Assembly: GCF_900167445.1 (NCBI RefSeq)
Contig: NZ_FUZT01000001.1
Location: forward strand, 848,190 to 912,189
Direction: 5' to 3'
Length of the DNA stretch: 64,000 bases
Source: Maledivibacter halophilus
GTDB lineage: Bacteria > Bacillota > Clostridia > Peptostreptococcales > Caminicellaceae
Shown here: positions 16,382-24,622 of the stretch, piece after piece
How the letters are laid out: every line of letters starts with the position of its first letter
Position numbering within the stretch: the first letter of the stretch is position 1
Notes under the pieces: generated by a model
The model's input: only the letters and a program-made list of their open reading frames with translations
The model's database searches: none
Told to the model about the DNA's origin: nothing
Position numbers and translations under genes: made by a program

Positions 16382-17551
16382 ATGATTAAAATCAATAAGG
16401 ATTTAAAAAGCCTAAGAGATGAAATTATCAAAATAAGAAGAGATTTGCATAAGATTCCAGAATTGGGCTTTGAAGAGTTTAAGACAAATAAATATATTAA
16501 TAATTTTCTTAAAGGATTAGATGTAGATATTTGTGGTAAAGCTGCTGGAACTGGGATAGTAGCTTATTTTAAAGGTAAAGAAGGTAATAAAACCATCGCC
16601 TTTAGGGCGGATATTGATGCTCTTCCAATACTAGAGAAAACTGATGTACCATATGCTTCTTTACATCAAGGCAAAATGCACGCTTGTGGTCATGATGGTC
16701 ATACAGCTATATTATTAGGATTAGCTAAATATTTATCTATTAATAAGGCAAATATTAGAGATAATATACTATTAATTTTTCAGCCAGCCGAGGAGGGTCC
16801 TGGGGGGGCTGAAGTTATCATAAAGGAAGAGATTTTAAAGAGATATAATGTTGATAGTATTTATGGTCTTCATTTATACCCTGATATTGAAGAAGGTAAA
16901 ATAGGGTTAAAAGCAGGACCTATGATGGCTCAGACAGGGGAATTTGATATTTTTGTAAAGGGTAAGAGCGGTCATGGCGCTATGCCTCATTTGGCTAAGG
17001 ACTCAGTAGTTATAGCCTCACAATTAGTAGGATCCCTTCAGCAAATTGTTAGTAGAAGTTTAGACCCTATTGAACCTGCTGTAATAACCATAGGAAGGAT
17101 GGAATGTGGAGAAAGAAGAAATGTAATTGCAGGTGAAGGGGTTATGGAAGGAACAATGAGGGCTTTCAATGAATCTGTATATAAAAAAATGAAAAGAAAA
17201 ATGACTATTATGGCCAAAAGTTTAGCCATGTCACATGACTGTGAAATAGATATTGTCTTTAGGGATATGTATCCTTATGTAAACAATGATAGGAAGTTAA
17301 CAGAAGGAGTTATAGAAGCTATAGGAAAAGATAATATTGAGGTTATTAAGCCACAAATGCTTGCTGAGGATTTTTCGTACTATCAAAGAGAAATTCCTGG
17401 ATTATTTTTCTTTTTAGGAGTAAGAAATGAAGAAAAAGATTTCGTTTATTCACTTCATAATTCCAAGTTTGATTTTAACGAGGAAGTATTGTTAACTGGA
17501 ATTCAGGCCTATGTGAATATACTTATTCACAATAAAATAATAATAAACTAG
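16382..17551 (+). CDS. M20 family amidohydrolase, candidate N-acetyl-LL-DAP deacetylase
   Basis: 389 residues of the M20D metallopeptidase family (IAA-amino acid hydrolase type). The metal site HACGHDGH is at 100-107, QPAEEGPGG near 137-145 supplies the catalytic Glu, and the dimerisation-domain motif SGHGAMPH is present. Cytosolic. Divergent from asd and close to dapH, so it is a good candidate for the deacetylation step of the acetyl-DAP branch; hippurate or another N-acyl amino acid hydrolase is the alternative. ATG 16382 follows GAGGTG. The family B6 repeat begins at its stop codon. Confidence 0.85.
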   Translation: MIKINKDLKSLRDEIIKIRRDLHKIPELGFEEFKTNKYINNFLKGLDVDICGKAAGTGIVAYFKGKEGNKTIAFRADIDALPILEKTDVPYASLHQGKMHACGHDGHTAILLGLAKYLSINKANIRDNILLIFQPAEEGPGGAEVIIKEEILKRYNVDSIYGLHLYPDIEEGKIGLKAGPMMAQTGEFDIFVKGKSGHGAMPHLAKDSVVIASQLVGSLQQIVSRSLDPIEPAVITIGRMECGERRNVIAGEGVMEGTMRAFNESVYKKMKRKMTIMAKSLAMSHDCEIDIVFRDMYPYVNNDRKLTEGVIEAIGKDNIEVIKPQMLAEDFSYYQREIPGLFFFLGVRNEEKDFVYSLHNSKFDFNEEVLLTGIQAYVNILIHNKIIIN

Positions 17552-17609
17552 GGAAATTGCATAATTTTAATTAAGTAGTTTTAAATAAGGCAATTATGTA
17601 ATTCTCTTT
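17551..17609. repeat. Family B short palindrome (B6)
   Basis: GGGAAATTGCATAATT on the left and AATTATGTAATTCTCT on the right fold into a compact hairpin that fills the gap between the M20 gene and the CPBP gene. This is the shortest and cleanest copy in the window. Confidence 0.65.
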
Positions 17610-17636
17610 AATGAACTAATTAAAGAGGTGAGTAGG

Positions 17637-18614
17637 ATGAAAAAAGGTAATATTTCTATTTTAGAAACAAATATAATGTATTTAGCCACAGCTCTTTTAT
17701 TAGTCACTATAGGAGCATATGTTCAATCAATTAATATTAAGATGGGACTAATAGTAACGGAGTACATTTTAGTGTTGATGCCAGTTATTATTTTAATTAA
17801 ATTGAAAAATATTAATATTAAAACTTTTTTAAGATTAAACAAGTTAAAACTAAAACATATTTTAATCATTGTAATTATTACATTACTAATTTATCCCGTT
17901 GCAGTGTTTTTTAATATGAGTATGCTTACTGCTTTAAGTTATTTTGGATTAGAAATAAGACCCTTACCTATTCCTAAAGCAAGCAATTTATTGGAATATA
18001 TTAATCTATTCTTTATAATTGCAATTTCAGCAGGAATATGTGAAGAGGTATTTTTTAGAGGGCTTCTATTGAGAGTATATGGAGAAAAATATAAAGTTGC
18101 TGGAATTGTAATAACTGCCATTTTATTTGGAGTATTTCATTTTAACTTACAAAATTTATTAGCCCCTATAGTTTTAGGCTTAGTTTTTGGATATTTAGTT
18201 TATATAACTGATTCTATTTATGCTGGTATTGTTGGTCATATTGTCAATAATGGTTTTGCTGTAACTTTAACTTATCTACTTAATGTTTTGCAGAAAAAAA
18301 TTAGCAAATATGGGGATATGGTTCCCCAGAATATAATGCCTAATACTTTACAATTGTTTATTGGTGTCATAATTATGGGGGTTTTAGCTGTTATAACTGG
18401 TATGATTGCCTATTGGCTAATTAGGATAATAAAAGATGATATGATAAAGAGTTCCTATAGAAATAAAGGGATGGAAGATGAAACTGTAATAGAAAAAAAC
18501 AATATTGATGGGAATCCAATAAAAAAAGGAAAATATAGATTTGTAGAATTTATTCCAATTGCTGTTGTTATTGCAATTTATGTTATAATTTCTATTTTAC
18601 AATTTTCCATATAA
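17637..18614 (+). CDS. CPBP family intramembrane metalloprotease
   Basis: About 325 residues with at least seven hydrophobic segments. The CPBP/Abi (Rce1-like) motifs are EEVFFRGLLLR, FGVFHFN and HIVNN, carrying the Glu pair, Arg and His residues expected at the intramembrane active site. It is a polytopic membrane protein. Relatives process prenylated or peptide substrates, but the bacterial target here is unknown. The GTG at 17628 abuts the AAAGAGG site, so ATG 17637 is preferred. Monocistronic, ended by a 12-bp hairpin. Confidence 0.88.
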   Translation: MKKGNISILETNIMYLATALLLVTIGAYVQSINIKMGLIVTEYILVLMPVIILIKLKNINIKTFLRLNKLKLKHILIIVIITLLIYPVAVFFNMSMLTALSYFGLEIRPLPIPKASNLLEYINLFFIIAISAGICEEVFFRGLLLRVYGEKYKVAGIVITAILFGVFHFNLQNLLAPIVLGLVFGYLVYITDSIYAGIVGHIVNNGFAVTLTYLLNVLQKKISKYGDMVPQNIMPNTLQLFIGVIIMGVLAVITGMIAYWLIRIIKDDMIKSSYRNKGMEDETVIEKNNIDGNPIKKGKYRFVEFIPIAVVIAIYVIISILQFSI

Positions 18615-18617
18615 ATT

Positions 18618-18650
18618 AACCCCTTTAAAACCTAGGGCTTTAAAGGGGTT
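18618..18650 (+). terminator. Hairpin downstream of CPBP gene
   Basis: AACCCCTTTAAA pairs perfectly with TTTAAAGGGGTT. The T-tract is short (TT then CATATAT), so termination may be inefficient. Confidence 0.65.
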
Positions 18651-18839
18651 TCATATATATTATTAAATATATATGAAAGGGGGAGTGGGGAAACAACATA
18701 ACAACCATTAAAAAGGATAGCATTTACCCATGAAAATTTCAATATAAAAATACAATTATTACAAAATGTTTAAAAATTTTATTTTTATGTATAAAATTTA
18801 ACCCCTTACTCAATAATACATGTGAGGGGAGTGATAAAT

Positions 18840-19070
18840 TTGTCAAAAAAGAATAGAGATAAAAACAAAAAATTTAAAGTTGAAACTATAGAAGATAAGT
18901 GGAAGTATGAAATTGCTTCTGAATTAGGGCTTTTAGATAAGGTTCTAAGTAATGGTTGGGGAGCACTTACAGCTAAAGAAACTGGAAGAATAGGTGGGTT
19001 AATAACCGTGAAGAAAAGAAAGATAAAAAAAATGCAACAGCAAGACAAAGAAAATGTTCAAGAGGGATAG
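18840..19070 (+). CDS. Small acid-soluble spore protein, alpha/beta type (SspF-like)
   Basis: 76 residues. The core KWKYEIASELGLLDKVLSNGWG carries a GPR-site-like EIASELGL, then LTAKETGRIGGLITVKKRK, equivalent to the DNA-binding C-terminal half of alpha/beta SASPs. It is more basic, with Lys/Arg-rich ends and a WG motif, than the first SASP, and resembles the SspF-type variants. The TTG at 18840 is preferred over GTG 18822 because AGGGGA at 18825-18830 is well placed for it. The GPR-site and GRIGG residues make the spore role likely. Confidence 0.88.
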   Translation: MSKKNRDKNKKFKVETIEDKWKYEIASELGLLDKVLSNGWGALTAKETGRIGGLITVKKRKIKKMQQQDKENVQEG

Positions 19071-19090
19071 TATAAGCTATCTCTTTTTAT
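19061..19090 (+). terminator. Terminator of second SASP gene
   Basis: GGGATAG and CTATCTC (one G-T pair), overlapping the stop codon, followed by TTTTTAT. Confidence 0.6.
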
Positions 19091-19167
19091 TTATTTCTTT
19101 AGTTTTTTTTCTGTTTTGTGTATAATTTATAGGGAGAACTTAAAGATAAAAGTAGGAAGGGATAAAA

Positions 19168-19908
19168 ATGGAAGCTTATAGTGGATTTGCTGAGGTATAT
19201 GATTTTTTAATGAGGGATGTAGATTATAATGGATGGGTTAACTATATAGAAAAAATTTTTAGAAAGAAAAATTTTAATCCCCACACAATTCTAGAGATAG
19301 CTTGCGGAACAGGAAATATAACAAATAAATTAGCCAAAAGAGGATATGATGTAGTTGGAATAGACAAGTCTACTGAGATGTTAACCTTTGCTAAAAATAA
19401 GGCATATGATTTAGGAGCTGATGTTAAGTATTTAAATCAGGATATGAGGGAGTTGGATTATAATAAAAATGTTGATAGTATATTGTGCCTGTGTGATGGA
19501 ATTAATTATATATTAGAAAAACAAGAATTAATGACAGTACTAAAAAAAGTATATTCTTTACTTAAAGAGGGTGGACTCTTTATTTTTGATATAAGCTCAT
19601 ATTATAAGCTTTCTCAAATTTTAGGGAGTAATATATATGCTGAAAATTTTGAAAATGTATCTTATATATGGGAGAATTATTTTGATGAGGAAGAGAGTAT
19701 TTGTGAATTGAATTTGACAATTTTTAAAAGGAAAAATAAATTATTTGAAAGATATCAAGAATGTCATTATCAAAGAGCCTATAAAACTGAAGAAATACTT
19801 AATGCTTTAAAGAAATCAGGATTTAAAAATATATCTTATTACAAATCATTTACATTTGAAGATATAAATTATGAAGATAATAGATTAAATTTTGTGTGTG
19901 AAAAGTAA
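19168..19908 (+). CDS. Class I SAM-dependent methyltransferase
   Basis: 246 residues. SAM-binding motif I reads ILEIACGTGNITNKLAKRG, followed by VVGIDKST (motif II acidic residue) and LKEGGLFIFDISS (motif III-IV area), the Methyltransf_11/25 layout. Cytosolic. No substrate-defining motif is seen. An upstream TATAAT at about 19119 could serve as its -10 box. It stands alone between the SASP and cold-shock genes. Confidence 0.85.
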   Translation: MEAYSGFAEVYDFLMRDVDYNGWVNYIEKIFRKKNFNPHTILEIACGTGNITNKLAKRGYDVVGIDKSTEMLTFAKNKAYDLGADVKYLNQDMRELDYNKNVDSILCLCDGINYILEKQELMTVLKKVYSLLKEGGLFIFDISSYYKLSQILGSNIYAENFENVSYIWENYFDEEESICELNLTIFKRKNKLFERYQECHYQRAYKTEEILNALKKSGFKNISYYKSFTFEDINYEDNRLNFVCEK

Positions 19909-19982
19909 ATTATTTGTTCAAAATGTATAATATTTAAATGATTTGAACATTATAATAAAAAGACTTAAAATCATTTATTTGT

Positions 19983-20011
19983 TTGACACTACAAGAGGGC
20001 TGTGTTAAAAT
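19983..20011 (+). promoter_or_regulatory. Sigma-A promoter of the cold-shock gene
   Basis: TTGACA (19983-19988), 17-bp spacer, TAAAAT (20006-20011). The implied 5' leader is about 45 nt. Confidence 0.7.
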
Positions 20012-20061
20012 TAACGTAAGCTAGCTTAATTTTTAAAAGTTTTAGGAGGATTGATTGTTTA

Positions 20062-20259
20062 ATGAAAGGTAAAGTAAAATGGTTTAATAGTGAAAAAGGT
20101 TATGGATTCATCACAGGAGAAGACGGAAATGATGTATTCGTACACTATTCTGCAATCGAGCAAGACGGATTTAAAACATTAGAAGAAGACCAAGAAGTTG
20201 AATTTGAAGTTGTTGAAGGGGAAAAAGGACCTCAAGCAACTCAAGTTACTAAGCTTTAA
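20062..20259 (+). CDS. Cold-shock protein (CspA family)
   Basis: 65 residues, a single OB-fold cold-shock domain. RNP1-type KGYGFIT and RNP2-type VFVHYSAI are both intact, preceded by [10 protein letters not shown]. Binds single-stranded RNA/DNA and acts as an RNA chaperone. It has its own sigma-A-like promoter and terminator. GC-richer codons than the neighbours fit a highly expressed gene. Confidence 0.97.
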   Translation: MKGKVKWFNSEKGYGFITGEDGNDVFVHYSAIEQDGFKTLEEDQEVEFEVVEGEKGPQATQVTKL

Positions 20260-20290
20260 TTTATATATAAAATGAATTAATAAGCTTATC

Positions 20291-20314
20291 AGCCCTGAAT
20301 TACTTCAGGGCTTT
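20291..20314 (+). terminator. Terminator of the cold-shock gene
   Basis: AGCCCTGAA and TTCAGGGCT, 9-bp perfect stem with a 4-nt loop, then TTATT. Confidence 0.8.
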
Positions 20315-20359
20315 ATTGATGGGGCTTTAAATAAAATTGTTTTACTATATAGATTTTCC

Positions 20360-20440
20360 ATAGTAAAACTTAATTTATGCATATCAAAATATTACTAGAA
20401 ATATTGGATGTTTTGATATGCATAAATTAACTGTTTTGCA
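20360..20440. repeat. Family A element, strongly palindromic core (A2)
   Basis: The arms TTAATTTATGCATATCAAAA and TTTTGATATGCATAAATTAA are nearly perfect inverses, flanked on the left by TAGTAAAAC. Confidence 0.7.
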
Positions 20441-20522
20441 GGAATATCTATAATAAAAAGGCCTAAATATTAGTGATCTTATAGTTATAGACAGGGAAGT
20501 AAAAGTGGTTGGAGGGATTAAG

Positions 20523-21413
20523 TTGAAGAATTATATAGTAAGAGCTTTAGCTGCAAATAAGAATATAAGGGCATTTGCTGCAATAACAACTGATATGGTT
20601 GAAAAAGCTAGAAAAACACATCAAACTACACCAGTTGCAACTGCTGCTTTAGGTAGAACGATGACTGCTGCATCTATTATGGGATATATGCTTAAAGGAA
20701 ATAATGATACTTTAACTTTGCAAATTAGAGGGGTCAATAAAATAAAATCTATTGTAGCGGTTGCAAATTCAAAGGGGTATGTTAAGAGTTATATTTCTAA
20801 TCCATATATAGATGTTTCTTTAAATGATAAAGGAAAGTTGGATGTTGGTGGAGCCATAGGGAAAAATGGAAAACTAATAGTAGTGAAGGATATGGGGCTT
20901 AAAGAGCCTTACGTAGGTCAATCGAATTTAATAACTGGTGAGATAGCAGAAGATATAGCAGCATACTATATGTACTCTGAGCAACAGCCTTCTGTGGTGT
21001 CATTGGGAGTTTTATTGAATTCGGATAGTTCAGTAAAAGCATCAGGGGGAATTATTATTCAGCCATTACCTGATGTAGATGAAGAAGTTTTAGATAAGCT
21101 TGAAAAATCCATTAAAGATATAAAGCCTATTTCATCAATGGTGGCCAAAGGAATGACTGGAGAAAACATACTGGAGGAAGTGCTAAAGAATTTTGAAGTA
21201 GAAATAATTGAAAAGGGAGAAATAGATTTTCAGTGTGACTGTTCAAGGGGAAAAATTGAAAAAGCATTGATTAGCATAGGTGAAAAGGATCTAAGAAGTA
21301 TTATTGAGGAAGATGGCAAAGCTGAAATTCAATGTCATTTTTGTAATGAAAAGTATTTATTTGATAAAAATCAGCTTATAGAACTATTGAATAGGGCTAT
21401 AGATCATAAATGA
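20523..21413 (+). CDS. hslO: Hsp33 redox-regulated chaperone
   Basis: 296 residues. The C-terminal zinc/redox switch CDC (about residue 235) and CHFC (about 270) is intact, with the chaperone body including GRTMTAASIMGYMLKG and the VSLGVLLNSD region. Hsp33 is a cytosolic holdase activated by oxidation. The TTG at 20523 has GGAGGGA at 20511-20517; the upstream GTG 20505 is in frame but poorly placed. Monocistronic. Confidence 0.96.
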   Translation: MKNYIVRALAANKNIRAFAAITTDMVEKARKTHQTTPVATAALGRTMTAASIMGYMLKGNNDTLTLQIRGVNKIKSIVAVANSKGYVKSYISNPYIDVSLNDKGKLDVGGAIGKNGKLIVVKDMGLKEPYVGQSNLITGEIAEDIAAYYMYSEQQPSVVSLGVLLNSDSSVKASGGIIIQPLPDVDEEVLDKLEKSIKDIKPISSMVAKGMTGENILEEVLKNFEVEIIEKGEIDFQCDCSRGKIEKALISIGEKDLRSIIEEDGKAEIQCHFCNEKYLFDKNQLIELLNRAIDHK

Positions 21414-21447
21414 TAGAGATATAAAAAGCTATAAGATGAAATTTTTA

Positions 21448-21476
21448 TTGACAATAAGTGAATTTTATTGTATCAT
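21448..21476 (+). promoter_or_regulatory. Promoter of the tRNA cluster
   Basis: TTGACA (21448-21453), 17-bp spacer, TATCAT (21471-21476), starting 24 bp before tRNA-Val. Confidence 0.75.
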
Positions 21477-21499
21477 AATATTTGGCATATTAAGTAAAT

Positions 21500-21575
21500 G
21501 GGCGCATAGCTCAGCTGGGAGAGCACCTGCCTTACAAGCAGGGGGTCACAGGTTCAAGTCCTGTTGCGCCCACCA
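21500..21575 (+). tRNA. tRNA-Val (UAC)
   Basis: Cloverleaf with GGGCGCA/TGCGCCC acceptor stem, anticodon loop CTTACAA (anticodon TAC), GGTTCAAGTC T-loop region and encoded CCA end. Confidence 0.97.
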
Positions 21576-21677
21576 TTAAATAGAGGTAAGAGGCGAGAAT
21601 CGAGAAGTTAGAAAAAGACCGAAGAGAATGCTTTTAGGGTCTCTAGCATTCCCCATCTGATGTCTTGCATCTAGTTT

Positions 21678-21753
21678 GCCCAGATAGCTCAGTCGGTAGA
21701 GCAGGGGACTGAAAATCCCCGTGTCGGTGGTTCGATTCCGCCTCTGGGCACCA
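21678..21753 (+). tRNA. tRNA-Phe (GAA)
   Basis: Acceptor GCCCAGA/TCTGGGC, anticodon loop CTGAAAA (anticodon GAA), GGTTCGATTCC T-arm, encoded CCA. About 100 bp of non-coding spacer separates it from tRNA-Val. Confidence 0.97.
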
Positions 21754-21758
21754 AACAG

Positions 21759-21833
21759 GCGGTAGTGGCTCAGTGGTAGAGCATCGCCTTCCCAAGGCGA
21801 GGGTCGTGGGTTCAAATCCCATCTACCGCTCCA
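21759..21833 (+). tRNA. tRNA-Gly (CCC)
   Basis: Acceptor GCGGTAG/CTACCGC, anticodon stem TCGCC/GGCGA with loop TTCCCAA, so the anticodon reads CCC. T-arm GGGTTCAAATCCC, encoded CCA. It begins 6 bp after tRNA-Phe. Confidence 0.95.
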
Positions 21834-21852
21834 ATGAAATAGATGTTAGTAT

Positions 21853-21927
<75 letters not shown>

Positions 21928-21935
21928 AAAAAGTA

Positions 21936-21961
21936 AAAACATCCAATTAGGATGTTTTTTT
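21936..21961 (+). terminator. Terminator of the tRNA cluster
   Basis: AAAACATCC and GGATGTTTT with a 5-nt loop and a T-run. Confidence 0.9.
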
Positions 21962-22280
21962 GTTTTTCTTTATATATAAATAAGTTTTAGGATGAAACAA
22001 ATTAAAGATTCCAGAAGTATCTTTAAGGAAAAAGTGAAAATTATTTATAGTGACAATGTTTTTCAGAAATGAATTGAGAATAAAATACGAGCTAAAAGTA
22101 TAAATATTATTGAGACTGCTTATTAAAGGGACTTTTAGGACGATACAAATCTATATCCTTGTACTTCAATGAATTTTGAAAATTTATACAGTTGAGGATT
22201 GTAATGTATTAAAAAGTACATATATTGACAATACTGCATATAATGAAAAGGATAATAATTTAAATACATGTATTTATAGA

Positions 22281-22372
22281 TATTCAAGTGAAAATTTCAA
22301 GGTTTACATATGAAAAATCTCTAAAGATCATGGATATTTTAATATGTATAAATCAGGTTTTATTATGTCAAT
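22281..22372. repeat. Degenerate family A element (A8)
   Basis: The left arm around AAGGTTTACATATGAAAA and right arm TTAATATGTATAAATC are imperfect inverses, with the A-like GATATTTTAA inside. The remainder of 21962-22465 shows no gene. Confidence 0.45.
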
Positions 22373-22465
22373 TCTATATAAATAGCATTTAAAACAAAAT
22401 ATAACATAGTTATATGTGTATATGCTTTTTTCAAACCCATATACTACTACTGAAAGGAGGGATTT

Positions 22466-23392
22466 ATGGTGATTGATTTACTTTCAGTTACTTTTTATGA
22501 AAAAGATAGTGAAAATGCTAATAATTTAATTGATATGATACTTAAAAACTATAATGATGAAGATATTATTATAAAAAATGAAATATCAAGAGTTGGTAAT
22601 TCGAACACAATTTATTTTTATATAAATGAAGACATTATAGGAAAAATGGATATCTCATATAATGATTTTGTTAATATGTTTAAACACTATGCTTCTGTAG
22701 GAATATCAAGCTATATAATAGATATTCTAGAACCCAAAATAATAGAAAAAATTATTCATACTAATTACTATTTTTTGAAGCCTGATGAAAAAAAATTCAT
22801 TATGGATCAATTTAATACTAGTTTAGACAATGAGATTTATGATAAGAATATTGATGTACCATATAAGGTTAACAGAAAAGCTAAAATACTTTATAAGCTA
22901 GTAGAATTTTTATCAAAAAACAGCAATTTAAACATAGAAGGATTTGTTAATTTCAGATTAGGAAAGTATTTAGAGGATTTATATGAAATAATCGACAGGG
23001 TAATAGAAGAATATATGATGAAGAGAGAATATAATGAGTTTATCAAACTTTTAAAGTACTTTGTTAACATACAAGAGCCTAAGATGGATTTAATTAATAT
23101 TATTGTAGATGCAAATGGAGGATATCATTTTCTTGATGGAGAAAACAGAATAATAGACGATGAATATATAAGAGGACTAATAGATGATCTAATAGATAAT
23201 AATTTAAACAATGATGACCTTCTTATAAGTTCACTTATAACTATAGCTCCCAGAAAAATAGTATTTCATTTTGTTAAAAATGTTAAAAATACTGAAATTA
23301 TTGAAACAATAAAAAATATATTTGATGGTAAGGTATATATATGTGATGATTGCAAAATTTGTAAAATACCAAAGAATATAAGAGGAGAGTAG
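22466..23392 (+). CDS. ytxC: Putative sporulation protein YtxC
   Basis: 308 residues, soluble, acidic and helical, with the YtxC-family pattern FVNFRLGKYLEDLYEIIDRVIEEYM in the middle (given here as two motif parts: FVNFRLGKYL and IIDRVIEEYM) and a C-terminal CDDCKIC cluster. YtxC is a conserved sporulation-linked protein of unknown biochemistry, typically located just upstream of thrS, as here with one gene between. ATG 22466 follows AAAGGAGG. A terminator follows the gene. Confidence 0.85.
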   Translation: MVIDLLSVTFYEKDSENANNLIDMILKNYNDEDIIIKNEISRVGNSNTIYFYINEDIIGKMDISYNDFVNMFKHYASVGISSYIIDILEPKIIEKIIHTNYYFLKPDEKKFIMDQFNTSLDNEIYDKNIDVPYKVNRKAKILYKLVEFLSKNSNLNIEGFVNFRLGKYLEDLYEIIDRVIEEYMMKREYNEFIKLLKYFVNIQEPKMDLINIIVDANGGYHFLDGENRIIDDEYIRGLIDDLIDNNLNNDDLLISSLITIAPRKIVFHFVKNVKNTEIIETIKNIFDGKVYICDDCKICKIPKNIRGE

Positions 23393-23396
23393 ATAG

Positions 23397-23420
23397 AGTA
23401 GATTTCTGTCTACTTTTTTT
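23397..23420 (+). terminator. Terminator of ytxC
   Basis: AGTAGA and TCTACT, 6-bp stem with a T-run of seven. Confidence 0.7.
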
Positions 23421-23493
23421 ACTTATATAGTAATCTTAGAATCAGAAAAGAGTTGTATAGAGGATTTTGTACTATTGAAAGAGGAGATTTTAT

Positions 23494-23565
23494 ATGGTAT
23501 ACTTTATCTTGTTTGTAATAAGACAAGGTAATTGTATAATTAGAATTTGGGACAATTGCATATAA
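23494..23565 (+). other. Micro-ORF (23 aa) running into a family B repeat
   Basis: GAGGAG at 23481-23486 precedes ATG 23494. The frame begins hydrophobic (MVYFILFVI) and ends inside repeat B7. It may be a gene start cut off by repeat insertion, or chance. Confidence 0.3.
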
Positions 23566-23589
23566 AAAGATAGTTGTGCAGTTTTCTTA
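23525..23589. repeat. Family B element with internal GGGACAATTG motif (B7)
   Basis: The left arm AAGGTAATTGTATAATT and right arm AGTTGTGCAGTTTTCTTA are imperfect inverses. The internal AGAATTTGGGACAATTG matches B5 (16007-16101). Confidence 0.6.
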
Positions 23590-23613
23590 TAAGATATAGT
23601 AAGAGGTGAAGAA

Positions 23614-24216
23614 ATGTTTTGGATACAGGTATTATTACTATCTTTAATAGGTGCTGGAATAGGGTGGATGACAAATGTTTTTGCAATTAAGTTGATTTTT
23701 AGACCTTTAAATCCAATTAAAATTCCTATACTCAATTTTTCTGTTCAAGGTTTGATTCCTAAGAGAAAAGGAGAAATAGCCCGTAGTATTGGACACACAG
23801 TAGAAACAGAGCTTATTTCGATTGAAGAAATAATTGATAAATTAATAGAAGAAGAAAATAAAAGTGAAATAATTGCACAAATCAAGAAAAAAGTTAGGAC
23901 AATTGCTGAAGAAAAAATGCCTTCTTTAATTCCTGGGGCAATTAAGGGAATGATACTTGTATATGTAGATGAAATTATTGATAGTGAGGGTGAGAATGCA
24001 ATTAATGATTTAACTGAAAAACTTGTGCTTAAGGCCACTAGTAAAGTTAAAATTTCTGAAATTATTGAAGAAAAAATTAATAGATTTGAACTTGTGAAGC
24101 TTGAAGAAATAATATTAAATATTGCCAGGAAAGAATTAAAGCATATTGAACTTTTAGGTGGATTAATAGGTTTTATAATAGGATTTTTACAAGGAATAAT
24201 AATTTTACAATTTTAA
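23614..24216 (+). CDS. DUF445 family membrane protein
   Basis: 200 residues. An N-terminal membrane segment (about 5-25), the family signature GWMTNVFAIKLIFRP near residue 17, GLIPKRKGEIARSIG and a C-terminal membrane segment (about 180-198) bracket a helical amphipathic middle. This matches short DUF445 (YheB-like) proteins; function is not established. ATG 23614 follows AGAGGTGAAG. Upstream lies repeat B7; downstream the thrS T-box. Confidence 0.88.
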   Translation: MFWIQVLLLSLIGAGIGWMTNVFAIKLIFRPLNPIKIPILNFSVQGLIPKRKGEIARSIGHTVETELISIEEIIDKLIEEENKSEIIAQIKKKVRTIAEEKMPSLIPGAIKGMILVYVDEIIDSEGENAINDLTEKLVLKATSKVKISEIIEEKINRFELVKLEEIILNIARKELKHIELLGGLIGFIIGFLQGIIILQF

Positions 24217-24295
24217 TGCATAAATTGTTTGTTTAATACACAAACTTACCTAAAAGACTTTTTAAAATTAAAGTAACTATACAAATTTTACTATT

Positions 24296-24323
24296 GACAA
24301 ATAAATTTTTATTAATATAATTA
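24296..24323 (+). promoter_or_regulatory. Sigma-A promoter of thrS leader
   Basis: TTGACA (24296-24301), 16-bp spacer, TATAAT (24318-24323). Confidence 0.75.
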
Positions 24324-24329
24324 TATTTA

Positions 24330-24577
24330 AACCAATAATGATAATGCTATGATGGGAAAGAGTACTATAGATTCAATCTTAAGAGAGGAAATGTCAATGG
24401 CTGTAAGCATTTCTGATATGGCTATAGGAAAACTAACCTTGAGCAGTGATTTAGTAGCTATAAGTGAAAGTATTACCGGGTGGCAACGTTAATGCTAAGA
24501 GAGTGAATATTTTAATTAGGGTGGAACCGCGGGTGTAACCTCTCGTCCCTACGTAATGTAGGGATGGGAGGTTTTTA
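24330..24577 (+). ncRNA. T-box leader of thrS
   Basis: The T-box sequence AGGGTGGAACCGCG lies at 24518-24531, followed by a terminator stem at 24537-24574 (AACCTCTCGTCCCTA with TAGGGATGGGAGGTT) and TTTT. Stem I features (AGAGGAAATG, GTAAGCATTTC) lie upstream. A possible specifier is ACC in CTAACCTTG, a Thr codon, though the pairing was not fully modelled. Uncharged tRNA-Thr should favour readthrough into thrS. Confidence 0.93.
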
Positions 24578-24622
24578 TATTTTAGAAATAGGAATACAAA
24601 AGACCATAAGGAGGTTTTATAC

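Noticed and set aside
21576..21815. Minus-strand open frame of 79 codons across the tRNAs
   Set aside because: It runs antisense through tRNA-Phe and most of tRNA-Gly, which are structurally certain.
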